Below the pieces are notes generated by a model. It was not told the origin of the DNA. It searched no databases and was given only the letters and a program-made list of their open reading frames with translations. The position numbers and the translations under genes are program-made. A DNA stretch of 5,779 nucleotides from the NCBI GenBank assembly GCA_007135355.1, contig SLJA01000009.1, positions 1-5,779 of the forward strand, given 5' to 3'. The DNA comes from Wenzhouxiangella sp. (GTDB lineage Bacteria; Pseudomonadota; Gammaproteobacteria; Xanthomonadales; Wenzhouxiangellaceae). Shown here in pieces: positions 1-5,779 of the stretch (position 1 is its first letter; each line of letters starts with the position of its first letter).

Positions 1-456
1 CGCCTGGTTCTTTGCATCAAGCACGGTGATCTGAAAGCCCTCCAGCGCAATACCACCATACAGGTCACTCACCCGAACCAGTACCGGATGCGGTCCGATC
101 TGTTCCTCGGTCGGCACCCAAGTGATCAGGCCACCCTCGGCATCAATGTCCATGCCGGCCGGCGCTTCGTCCAGCGCGTAGCTCAGCACATCCCACGGCG
201 GCGCCGGGTCAGTGGCGATGACCTGGTAGCTGAACTGCGACAGCGCCGCGATCGCCTGGTCCGGAATCGACTCGATCAGCGGCGGCTCGTTAGGCGGGCC
301 CTCGAAGCGGTCGTGGAAGACCTGGTCACCAGGATCCGGCGAGCCGCCGCCGGGCTGCGTCTGGGCCAGCGTCGTGCTACCGGCGGCAAAGCCCAGCAGC
401 GCGACGAAAAACACGATCAGCCAGGCCTGGCCATTCCGAAAGGTTGAGTGCAGCAT
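1..456 (-). CDS. Exported He_PIG-domain protein, N-terminus only (3' partial); probable relative of the upstream RHS gene
   Basis: An uninterrupted 152-codon frame runs from ATG 456-454 through the left edge with no stop. The only in-frame start before the upstream TAG at 487-489 is this ATG; GGA about 10 bases ahead is a weak ribosome site. Residues 1-31 are a Sec signal peptide: R7, hydrophobic stretch 11-26, likely cleavage after T-L-A31. A Gly/Pro linker follows, then VFHDRFE (46-52), then a complete-looking He_PIG (cadherin-like, putative Ig) domain at about 56-148 with NEPP, SYAL, PAGM, ITWVPT, IGPHPV and a closing ITVLDA. The same PAGM/W.P/G.HPV pattern occurs at the truncated N-terminal edge of the RHS gene that ends 65 bases upstream on the same strand, so this may be the start of another RHS-type paralogue. 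The rest is out of view, so any He_PIG-bearing exported protein remains possible. It is not a small immunity protein. Confidence 0.9.
   Translation of the reverse strand, partial: MLHSTFRNGQAWLIVFFVALLGFAAGSTTLAQTQPGGGSPDPGDQVFHDRFEGPPNEPPLIESIPDQAIAALSQFSYQVIATDPAPPWDVLSYALDEAPAGMDIDAEGGLITWVPTEEQIGPHPVLVRVSDLYGGIALEGFQITVLDAKNQA
13..291 (-). other. He_PIG (cadherin-like putative Ig) domain of the leftmost gene
   Basis: Residues about 56-148 follow the family pattern: N-x-PP opening, I-P-D-Q, F-x-Y-Q-V-I-A-x-D, Y-A-L, P-A-G-M-x-I-D, I-T-W-V-P, I-G-x-H-x-V, then an alternating final strand ending TVLDA. Such beta-sandwich domains usually occur in strings in large secreted proteins and act in adhesion or spacing (family knowledge). 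Confidence 0.8.
364..456 (-). other. Sec signal peptide coding segment
   Basis: Residues 1-31 of the leftmost gene: a short polar n-region with R7, an uncharged hydrophobic core (WLIVFFVALLGFAAG) and a c-region ending T-L-A before Q32. No Cys sits at the cleavage point, so it is a type I signal peptide rather than a lipoprotein signal. It places the protein in the periplasm, the outer membrane or outside the cell. Confidence 0.85.
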
Positions 457-521
457 TTGGACAAGATCCGGAGGTTCCCTGTCTTGCTACGCGCAGCAGG
501 AGCAGAAATCGGTTCATCGAT
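457..521. other. 65-base intergenic gap between the two minus-strand genes
   Basis: It lies between the TAA of the RHS gene (522-524) and the ATG at 456. I see no convincing sigma-70 promoter, no strong Shine-Dalgarno and no stem followed by a T-run on the minus strand. The short spacing and shared strand make co-transcription plausible, but nothing here proves it. Confidence 0.5.
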
Positions 522-523
522 TT
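506..523. repeat. Small perfect inverted repeat at the RHS stop codon
   Basis: AAATCG, a six-base spacer GTTCAT, then CGATTT. The 6-bp arms are perfect and one arm overlaps the TAA stop. On the minus strand the stem is followed by CTGCTCCTGC, not a U-tract, so it does not qualify as an intrinsic terminator. It may be chance. Confidence 0.3.
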
Positions 524-3500
524 ACCAAGGCAGCAGTTGATAGGACACATCACCCCAGTCGACTGGCATCTCCTGGCCCCCATCATCGCTGTCGGCACCG
601 ATTGAGAACACAAGCTCCAGTGACCAGTCGAAGGGGGTGTCAGAGGTCGAGTCAAAACCGGCATTGAGCCGCAAGGATGCGGAAGCCAAGACAACTGCAC
701 ACGCCGAAATCTTGACGATCTCTCTTGACCAGGACGTTTGTGCGCCCACTGGCCCCTGTCGCGTAAAGGTAAAGCCAATACTCGGGTAGCCGTCGATGTC
801 GAAAGAAACCGTTGTAGCCGGCAGCACACCCATCGACTCGGTCGTCACCATCGGCCAACTGAGCCCGATCGTCATCTCGGTATCCCGCTTCAGCCTGAAA
901 GTCTCGTTGATGCTCACGTCTTGCTGCTCTATGAAGGCATGCTGCACAAAGAAAGCCACCATGTTGACGCCGGCAAGCAGAACCTGCACACGCTCCAGTC
1001 TGGAGGTAGCCTTGCAGAACTGGACAACCCGCATGGACATGCCCAAGGTGTTGTGCATGATCGATGTGATGCTGATCTCGGGCAGCGTAAACAGCCCCAG
1101 CGGATCAACGTGGTTAATCGGATCGGCGTCACCGAACTGGTAGGGGTGCAGCGAGAATGGCCGGTTCTGGAAGCCCGGGAACGGATCGCGCGACAGGAAG
1201 GTGCCGCTGCAGCTGTCGTAGGAGCGCGCCCGCAGGTCGTAGCTGAGCGCGGCTGATTCCCAACGCTCGGCGTTGAAGCGGTAGGGGTTAAGCGTGCTAC
1301 CGGTGCTGCTCAGCAGATCGCCGAAGGGCAGATAGGTGTAGCGATCCGTAACCTGCCCGCTGGCGTTGCTCAACAGGTGCACGCTGCCGCGATGGTCGTG
1401 GCCGTAATGATGGACCTGCCCGGCGCGGTGCTGGCTCAGGACCTTGTGGCCATAGTCCCAGCGCGCCTGTACCTGAGCCTGATCGTCGAACTCGGCCACC
1501 ACCTGGCTGAAGCGAGTCACGCTTTGCGGGTCGATCAGCATGCCGGTGCGCTGGCCGTTGACCGTACGCGCCACGCGCCGGTTGTCGACGTCGTAGTCGA
1601 ACTGGGCCGCGCCGTCCGGGCTCACCGCGCCGACCAGGCGGCCGAAGGCATCCCACTGGTAGCTGACCGCCTCGCCCTTGACCACGGCCGAGGTGCGATT
1701 GCCGCGTGCGTCATAGCTGAAGCTATCGCCGCCGGCGCTCAATAGTTCATGATTGGGCCCGTAGCTGTACAGGGTCTCGACCCCATCCAAGAGCTGGCGC
1801 AGGCGGTTGCCGACCGGGTCGTACTCGAAGCTCAAGTCAAAGGCATCCGTCCCCGTGCGCCCGGCTTCGATCAGACGGCCGATGGGGTCGTAGACATAGC
1901 TCTCGACCGAGCCGTCGCTGGTCGTCACCGACAGGCGCTTGCCTCGCGGCGAGTAGGTCGAGACGAAGGACTCCAGCAGACTGTTGTCCGGGCCCAGCAG
2001 GGCCACGCTGAGCGGGCGGCCGCGCAGGTCGTAGTCGGCCTGCCGGGTCACCCCGTTGGGCAGGGTCTTCTCGCGCAGCTGGCCGGCCAGGTCGTAGGCA
2101 TAGCTGGTGGTACCGGCGGCTGTCGTCACCGATTCCAGCCGACCCAGCGCGTCCCAGGTATAGCTGGTGGTCTGACCGGCTACGGTCAGGCTGACGATGC
2201 GGCCGTTGGCGTCGAACTGGTAGTCGAGACCTAAGCCGTCGCTTTCGACAAAGCCGGTCATGCGGCCGCGTCCGTCGTAGCTGAAGCTGGTCAGGCCGCG
2301 ACTGTCGTTGACCTCGGCGCGGCGGCCGGCGGCGGTATAGCTGATCGTCTCGACCAGGCCAGGCGCGGAGCGACTCAGCATCCGCCCCATGGCGTCGAAC
2401 TCGAACTCCAGTACCGTGGCGTCGAAGTCGATGATGCGGATCGCGCGCCCGGCGGCGTCGTACTCGGTCTCCCGCGTGCTGCCATCGGGCAGGATGGTGC
2501 GGATCGGACGGCCGGCGGCGTCGTATTCGAAGGCCGTCACCCGGCCCAGGGCATCAATGCGGGTGCGCAGCTGACCGAAGCTGTCGTAGACAAAGCGCGT
2601 TTCCGGGCGCTCTTCGCCCGGACCCGGGGCCGGCTGCAAGACCCGGACTAGGCGGCCGGCGGCATCGTACTCGAACAAGCTGCTGTGGCCTTCTTCATCG
2701 GTGACCGACAGATGCCGGCCGGCAGCGTCGAACTGGTGCTGGCGCGCGCTGCCGTCCGGATGGACGACCTGGCTCAGGTGGCCGGCCGCGTCGTAGACGT
2801 AATCGGTTCTGCGCCCCAGCGGGTCGATCATGGCGGTGCGCTGGCCCAGGGCGTTGTACTCGAACAGAATCTCGGGTCGCTGCAGGCTGCCCGAGACGGC
2901 ATCGAACACTGCCGGCAGCCGGGTGCGGATGTGGCGACCGGCGGCGTCGTACTCGTGGTCGGTGCGCTGACCCAGGGCGTCGACCTCGGCGCTCAGGCGT
3001 CCGCCGGGGCTCAGGATACGGCGCATGATCAACTCCCCGTCCACGCGCTTGGCAACGGCCCGGCCGAGTTCGTCGTACTCGGTGTCGTGGATCACGCCGT
3101 CGGGGTCGATATGGCGGGTCTGGCGGCCGGCATGGTCATACTCGAACAGCTCGATGCCGCCGTCCGGCAGCCGCCGCTCGACCATCAGGCCGCGCGCGTC
3201 GTAGTCCATCTCGGTGCGCTGGCCGAGCGGGTCGATGATCGCCGTGGTCTGACCGTTGGCGTCATACTCAAAGCTCGTGATCTCGCCCAGCGGATTGCTG
3301 ACGTTCAGTATCCGGCCCAGGGCGTCGTAGCTGATGCTGGTGACGCGCGGGGCACCCTCGCCGGCCAACGGCACTTCGGTCTGAGTCGTGACCCTACCGT
3401 TGCTGTCGCGGACAAACTCAGTGCGCGACAGCACCAGGCCTTGCGGATCGACGATCTCGCGTGCGATCACCTGGCCAGCGGCGTTGTAACTCAAGCGCGT

Positions 3501-5779
3501 GCGCTCACCGCGCGGGTTGACCACGCCGGTGATCCGGCCGCCGTTGTCGTAGGCCATTGCGATGTCTACCCCACCCGGCCCCGGACTCAAGACCACGTTG
3601 CCGCGGCTGTCGTAAGCATAGTCGCGATGACGACCCAGCGCGTCGGTGAATCGGGTCACCCGGCCGCGCTCGTCAAAGTCCTGCTCTTCAACCAGGTTCA
3701 GCCCGTCCGGGTCGATTACCCGGCGGCTCCACTCGCGCTCGTCGTTCCACTCGGCTTCCTCGACCACGCCGTCGGCATCGACCGTGCGCGTCGGGTTGCC
3801 GAAGTCGTCGTACTCCCAGGTCTGTTCGGAGAACACCGGGACACCGTCGATGGTCACCAGCTGGCCCTGCACCTCGATATTGCCGCGCTGGTCGTAGGCC
3901 ACGGTGCGCACCGAGCCATCAGGGAAGATCGTAGTCTTCAGGCGCGCCTCATCGTCATAGCTGTGCTCGGTGCGGTTGCCGGCCGCATCGATCAGCGCGA
4001 TCAATCGACCACGCTGGTCGTACTCGCTGCGAATGGCGCTGTTGCCCAGCGGGTCTTCGATGCGCACCAGTCCGTGGCGGCTGTTGTAGAAGAAGCGCGT
4101 GGTGTTGCCCAGCACGTCGGTATGCGAGGCCAGATCGCCGTTGGCGCTGTAGGCATAGGTCTGGGTGTGACCGGATGGATCGGTGATGGCCGTGACCCGG
4201 CCCAGTGCATCGCGCTGGAAGGTGACGCCGATGCCAGAAGAGTGCTCGATACCGCCAACACTGAAGATCAGGCGGTTACCGTTCAGGTCAGTGACCTTGC
4301 TGACCTTGCCATCCTCGAAGTCGAACACCGTGCCGTCGGGCATGGTGTAGCGGAACTGGCGCGGGCGGAAGGTCTGGAGGGTCATATCGTCCACCAGACT
4401 GACCGGGCCAGGCTGCTGATCCAGGATCAGCACATTGCGGTTGCCGAGGATCTCGAGCTGGCCCAGGCTGCCGCTGCGTGGCTTGACCCGCATGTTCAGG
4501 CTGAGGAAGGGCACGAACGGCGAGCTGCTGACGTTCGGCTCGATATCGAAGACTTCCATGCGCCCGCCCGGCAGGCTGATCGCACACGCCTTCTCGCGCG
4601 TGGGCAGCAGGGCGAAGGACAGTCCGGATTTCGCCACATGCCAGTTCTCGCCCAGCGGCGAGCCGCAGGTCAGTTCGATGGACCGTAGCCCTAAGCGCCA
4701 GCCCATGCCGAAGTCGCCCATGGACCGATCGCGACTGTCGTAGATCCGCTCCAGCACGATGGGCAGGCCGCCCAGCGGCAGGGTCAGATCGGTAAAGGCC
4801 AGGGTAAACAAGCCCGCTTTCTGTTCGCCGTCGGCCTGGACGGTGATCTCGGTCACGGTCTCATTGCCGCCGGCATCCAGTACGCGCAGGCGCAGGTGGT
4901 AAAAGCCGTTCAGCAGCACGGTCGGGTCGAAAGTACCGAGCACGCCGTCGGTGACGCTCTCGCTGCCTTCGTTGAGCAGCACGAATGGTCCGGTATTGCC
5001 GGCCGGGCGCAGGGCCAGTTCGAAGCGCACCAGGTTGTCATCCGATGCGGTGCCGATCACTTCAACCGCTTCGAATACCACCTCACCCTCACCAGGCGAG
5101 CTGATATCGGCAATCGGCGCTTCGTCGTCGAACTGGCTGGGGACGACCATGACCAGCGCCGTGCCGACCACGCCGTCGATCTCGGCGCTGATCGTGGCTT
5201 GACCACCAGCCAGGGCTTGGACTTCCCCGGTGCCGCTGACCGAGGCCGCGGTACCCACGGCACTCCAGTCCACCGCGCGGGTGATCAACTGGGTCGAGCC
5301 GTCGGCGAACTCGGCAAAGGCGCGCAGCTGGCGGCGCTCGCCGGCGCGGAGACGCAGCGTGTCCGGCTCGATCAGAATGGCTTCGACCGGGAACTCCGGC
5401 GGGAAGCTGTCGTCGATCGGGCCGGGGCCGGTGGAAATGGCCAAATCAATCGCCGAACCGGCAACCTGCAGGCCGCCAGGCAGCGGCTGTTGCTCAGCGA
5501 CCCGGCCGGCTTCGATCTCGAAGTGGCGCACCTGGCTGACCCGGCCGCCAACAAAGCCAGCCGCTTCGATCGCGGCGATGGCCTGAGCCTCGGGCAAATC
5601 AATCACGTCCGGAACAACCAGGGCCTCGACCACGGTCAGGGTGAACTCCTGGACCGAGATCTCGCCTTCCAGGTCGATGGCCGACAGAATGACAGGATGA
5701 TCGCCCAGATCGGACGCGCCCGGCTGCCAGCGCAAGACCCCGGCGGCATCCAGGACCATGCCGGCAGGACCGCGATCCA
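522..5779 (-). CDS. Giant RHS/YD-repeat secreted protein with He_PIG, PASTA and Ig-like N-terminal domains (5' partial)
   Basis: The frame is open from the right window edge to a TAA at 524-522. The first ATG (5759) gives 1745 residues but is not the true start: six in-frame codons upstream read DRGPAG, and with the Met they form the PAGM-x-x-D core of a He_PIG domain, so the gene begins outside the window. Residues below count from that ATG. Order: He_PIG end (to 47), PASTA (48-111), Big_2-like Ig (128-206), a second Ig-like domain (208-308), RHS entry block with LPLGGLP and FGMGWRLG (311-365), beta-rich pre-repeat region, about 40 YD repeats (511-1400), core closure with RDPFPG (1524-1529) and DPLGL (1552-1556), then a 189-residue tail. 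RHS proteins form a hollow YD shell and cleave themselves at DPxGL to free the tail; that is family knowledge. The Ig/PASTA front end suggests Sec export and surface location rather than type VI delivery (inference). The tail's activity is unrecognised. Very confident of the family, not of the function. Confidence 0.96.
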   Translation of the reverse strand, partial: DRGPAGMVLDAAGVLRWQPGASDLGDHPVILSAIDLEGEISVQEFTLTVVEALVVPDVIDLPEAQAIAAIEAAGFVGGRVSQVRHFEIEAGRVAEQQPLPGGLQVAGSAIDLAISTGPGPIDDSFPPEFPVEAILIEPDTLRLRAGERRQLRAFAEFADGSTQLITRAVDWSAVGTAASVSGTGEVQALAGGQATISAEIDGVVGTALVMVVPSQFDDEAPIADISSPGEGEVVFEAVEVIGTASDDNLVRFELALRPAGNTGPFVLLNEGSESVTDGVLGTFDPTVLLNGFYHLRLRVLDAGGNETVTEITVQADGEQKAGLFTLAFTDLTLPLGGLPIVLERIYDSRDRSMGDFGMGWRLGLRSIELTCGSPLGENWHVAKSGLSFALLPTREKACAISLPGGRMEVFDIEPNVSSSPFVPFLSLNMRVKPRSGSLGQLEILGNRNVLILDQQPGPVSLVDDMTLQTFRPRQFRYTMPDGTVFDFEDGKVSKVTDLNGNRLIFSVGGIEHSSGIGVTFQRDALGRVTAITDPSGHTQTYAYSANGDLASHTDVLGNTTRFFYNSRHGLVRIEDPLGNSAIRSEYDQRGRLIALIDAAGNRTEHSYDDEARLKTTIFPDGSVRTVAYDQRGNIEVQGQLVTIDGVPVFSEQTWEYDDFGNPTRTVDADGVVEEAEWNDEREWSRRVIDPDGLNLVEEQDFDERGRVTRFTDALGRHRDYAYDSRGNVVLSPGPGGVDIAMAYDNGGRITGVVNPRGERTRLSYNAAGQVIAREIVDPQGLVLSRTEFVRDSNGRVTTQTEVPLAGEGAPRVTSISYDALGRILNVSNPLGEITSFEYDANGQTTAIIDPLGQRTEMDYDARGLMVERRLPDGGIELFEYDHAGRQTRHIDPDGVIHDTEYDELGRAVAKRVDGELIMRRILSPGGRLSAEVDALGQRTDHEYDAAGRHIRTRLPAVFDAVSGSLQRPEILFEYNALGQRTAMIDPLGRRTDYVYDAAGHLSQVVHPDGSARQHQFDAAGRHLSVTDEEGHSSLFEYDAAGRLVRVLQPAPGPGEERPETRFVYDSFGQLRTRIDALGRVTAFEYDAAGRPIRTILPDGSTRETEYDAAGRAIRIIDFDATVLEFEFDAMGRMLSRSAPGLVETISYTAAGRRAEVNDSRGLTSFSYDGRGRMTGFVESDGLGLDYQFDANGRIVSLTVAGQTTSYTWDALGRLESVTTAAGTTSYAYDLAGQLREKTLPNGVTRQADYDLRGRPLSVALLGPDNSLLESFVSTYSPRGKRLSVTTSDGSVESYVYDPIGRLIEAGRTGTDAFDLSFEYDPVGNRLRQLLDGVETLYSYGPNHELLSAGGDSFSYDARGNRTSAVVKGEAVSYQWDAFGRLVGAVSPDGAAQFDYDVDNRRVARTVNGQRTGMLIDPQSVTRFSQVVAEFDDQAQVQARWDYGHKVLSQHRAGQVHHYGHDHRGSVHLLSNASGQVTDRYTYLPFGDLLSSTGSTLNPYRFNAERWESAALSYDLRARSYDSCSGTFLSRDPFPGFQNRPFSLHPYQFGDADPINHVDPLGLFTLPEISITSIMHNTLGMSMRVVQFCKATSRLERVQVLLAGVNMVAFFVQHAFIEQQDVSINETFRLKRDTEMTIGLSWPMVTTESMGVLPATTVSFDIDGYPSIGFTFTRQGPVGAQTSWSREIVKISACAVVLASASLRLNAGFDSTSDTPFDWSLELVFSIGADSDDGGQEMPVDWGDVSYQLLPW
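525..1091 (-). other. Variable C-terminal tail of the RHS protein, unrecognised domain
   Basis: These are the 189 residues after DPLGL, the position where polymorphic RHS proteins carry their effector domain. The first third (about 1557-1615) looks helical with a hydrophobic patch (VLLAGVNMVAFFVQHAF). The remainder looks beta-rich with alternating strands such as TTVSFDIDGYPSIGFTFTR and SLRLNAGF, plus a second hydrophobic stretch (ISACAVVLASA, 1685-1695). I see no HNH, ADP-ribosyltransferase, deaminase or RNase signature. Hand-counted GC is 306/540 (about 57%) at 541-1080, against about 69% in five sampled lines of the repeat core, which fits separate acquisition of the tail. Function unknown. 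Confidence 0.7.
1092..1442 (-). other. RHS core-closing segment with DPxGL self-cleavage motif
   Basis: Residues 1440-1556. Family landmarks in order: YGHDHRGSVHLLSNASG, YTYLPFGDLL, NPYRFNAERWE, YDLRARSYD, FLSRDPFPG (D1525) and INHVDPLGL (D1552). In characterised RHS effectors two Asp residues of this region act as an internal aspartyl protease cutting just after DPxGL, and both positions are acidic here. The spacing D1525-D1552 is 27 residues, by my recollection a few longer than in type VI RHS effectors, because of a FQNRPFS-like insertion. GTF replaces the usual GRF. Cleavage itself is inferred. Confidence 0.85.
1560..4229 (-). repeat. YD-repeat array (about 40 units, roughly 60-66 bp period)
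   Basis: Residues about 511-1400 repeat the pattern aromatic-D-x-x-G-R followed by a hydrophobic strand and a D-P-x-G or P-D-G turn. Clear units include YDALGR (811), YDAAGR (938, 1030, 1079, 1100), FDAMGR (1121), YDGRGR (1161) and YDPIGR (1290). Repeats are diverged in protein and DNA. Units around 620-700 and 900-925 are the most degenerate. In RHS and TcC proteins this array winds into a closed beta shell enclosing the C-terminal domain. Confidence 0.95.
2431..2529. repeat. Best-conserved adjacent YD unit pair, 63-bp spacing
   Basis: Bases 2431-2466 and 2494-2529 match at 31 of 36 positions at an offset of exactly 63. They encode the adjacent EYDAAGR-AIRI and EYDAAGR-PIRT units. A shorter 60-bp-spaced pair, ATAGCTGGTGGT at 2100 and 2160, is identical over 12 bases. 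These are the places where slippage or unequal crossover would be easiest. Confidence 0.75.
4665..4829 (-). other. RHS entry block (secreted-type N-terminal RHS motif)
   Basis: Residues 311-365 show F-x-x-x-x-T-D-L-x-L-P-L-G-G-L-P, then L-E-R-x-Y-D-S-R, then D-F-G-M-G-W-R-L. This is the conserved lead-in of secreted RHS/YD proteins, before the beta-rich region and the repeats. The following stretch (4230-4664) contains two Cys (365, 392), compatible with a disulfide in an exported protein, and lines such as LPGGRMEVF and MPDGTVFDFEDGKV that are typical pre-YD strands. Confidence 0.85.
4836..5138 (-). other. Bacterial Ig-like domain preceding the RHS entry
   Basis: Residues 208-308: P-I-A-D-I-S-S-P, then V-x-V-I-G-T-A-S-D-D-N-L, a central strand pair, L-G-T-F-D-P-T-x-L-x-N-G-x-Y-x-L-R-L-R-V-x-D-A-x-G-N. 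This module often sits immediately ahead of secreted RHS cores. It is probably a rigid spacer or adhesion domain. Confidence 0.75.
5142..5378 (-). other. Big_2-type Ig domain
   Basis: Residues 128-206: I-x-P-D-T-L-R-L-R-A-G-E-x-x-Q-L-x-A-x-A-x-F-A-D-G-S, D-W-S-A-x-G-T-A-A-S-V-S-G-T-G-E-V-x-A-L-A-G-G-Q-A-T-I-S-A. This matches the invasin/intimin-like Big_2 pattern of extracellular proteins. Confidence 0.85.
5427..5618 (-). other. PASTA domain
   Basis: Residues 48-111: VVPDVIDLPEAQAIAAIEAAG, then a variable strand, E-A-G-R-V-A-E-Q-Q-P-L-P-G-G-L-Q-V-A-G-S-A-I-D-L-A-I-S-T-G-P. The V-P-D-V opening, A-x-x-x-I-x-x-A-G helix, Q-x-P-x-x-G turn and final hydrophobic strand are all present. PASTA domains are best known from Ser/Thr kinases and penicillin-binding proteins that sense peptidoglycan. 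Wall binding here is inference. Confidence 0.85.
5619..5779 (-). other. He_PIG domain, C-terminal half (continues beyond right edge)
   Basis: The visible part reads DRGPAGM, V-L-D-A-A-G-V-L-R-W-Q-P, L-G-D-H-P-V-I-L, I-D-L-E-G, F-T-L-T-V-V-E-A. It corresponds to the second half of the He_PIG domain in the leftmost gene. It shows that the ATG at 5759 is internal and that the coding frame enters from outside the window. Confidence 0.8.

Noticed and set aside
377..517. Small minus-strand frame starting ATG 517, four bases after the RHS stop, beginning MNRFLLLL
   Set aside because: Only 46 codons. It overlaps the signal-peptide region of the clearly coding gene in another frame and lacks a ribosome site or recognisable product. 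A leader peptide role cannot be excluded but is unsupported.
457..523. Possible intrinsic terminator after the RHS gene
   Set aside because: The only perfect stem is 6 bp with three A/U pairs and no following U-tract on the minus strand.
738..1256. Plus-strand frame of 172 codons opposite the tail
   Set aside because: No recognisable domain, and it spans the boundary of the well-supported RHS core on the other strand; treated as a shadow. An antisense immunity gene would not be expected to overlap the conserved core.
1560..4229. Regular roughly 63-bp repeats suggesting a CRISPR array or minisatellite
   Set aside because: The repeats are diverged, in frame, and encode YD motifs. There are no identical repeats separated by unique spacers.
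2685..4688. A 667-codon open frame on the plus strand, antisense to the YD repeats
   Set aside because: It mirrors the repeat period of the minus-strand gene. Its product is low-complexity, V/A/R/G-rich with no recognisable fold, as expected from the complement of high-GC YD codons. The minus-strand frame has clear domains throughout.
5427..5618. PASTA domain as evidence of a PknB-type kinase or PBP
   Set aside because: No kinase or transpeptidase motifs occur in the frame; the flanking domains are He_PIG, Big_2 and RHS.
522..5779. Type VI secretion RHS effector
   Set aside because: No PAAR or VgrG part is visible, and the N-terminal Ig/PASTA modules point to Sec-type export. The true N-terminus is off-window, so this is not fully excluded.

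Overview
The window is GC-rich (hand counts: about 57% at 541-1080, and about 69% over five sampled 60-base lines of the repeat core). Every supportable gene reads on the minus strand. It holds two large secreted-protein genes, both cut by the window edges. The dominant one (522 to beyond 5779) encodes a giant RHS/YD-repeat protein. Its 5' end lies off the right edge. The second (456 down to base 1 and beyond) supplies only its N-terminus: a signal peptide, a short acidic and aromatic motif (VFHDRFE) and a putative-Ig (He_PIG, cadherin-like) domain. High GC, the VF-x-DRFE motif just behind a Sec signal peptide, and He_PIG modules fit a Gram-negative proteobacterium. Lysobacterales (Xanthomonadales) relatives are my best guess, but this rests on remembered motif flavour and is low confidence.

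Layout from right to left, in the direction of transcription: 5779-5619, the end of a He_PIG domain; 5618-5427, a PASTA domain; 5378-5142, a Big_2-type Ig domain; 5138-4836, another bacterial Ig-like domain; 4829-4665, the conserved entry block of secreted RHS proteins; 4664-4230, pre-repeat beta region; 4229-1560, about 40 YD repeats of roughly 20-21 residues; 1442-1092, the RHS core closure ending in DPLGL; 1091-525, a 189-residue unrecognised C-terminal tail with lower GC; 524-522, the stop. A 65-base gap (457-521) with no convincing promoter or terminator follows, and then the second gene starts at 456.

How the parts may work together: the domain order is that of a surface-anchored or secreted polymorphic RHS protein. 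Ig and PASTA modules sit at the exported N-terminus, a YD shell forms a cocoon, and the DPxGL self-cleavage site releases a variable tail. The next gene begins with the same kind of module found at the right edge of the first (shared PAGM...D...W.P...G.HPV pattern). The locus therefore looks like a tandem run of related exported proteins rather than a classic toxin followed by a small cytoplasmic immunity gene. The most unusual points are the PASTA domain in an RHS protein, the unrecognised low-GC tail, and the missing immunity gene immediately downstream.
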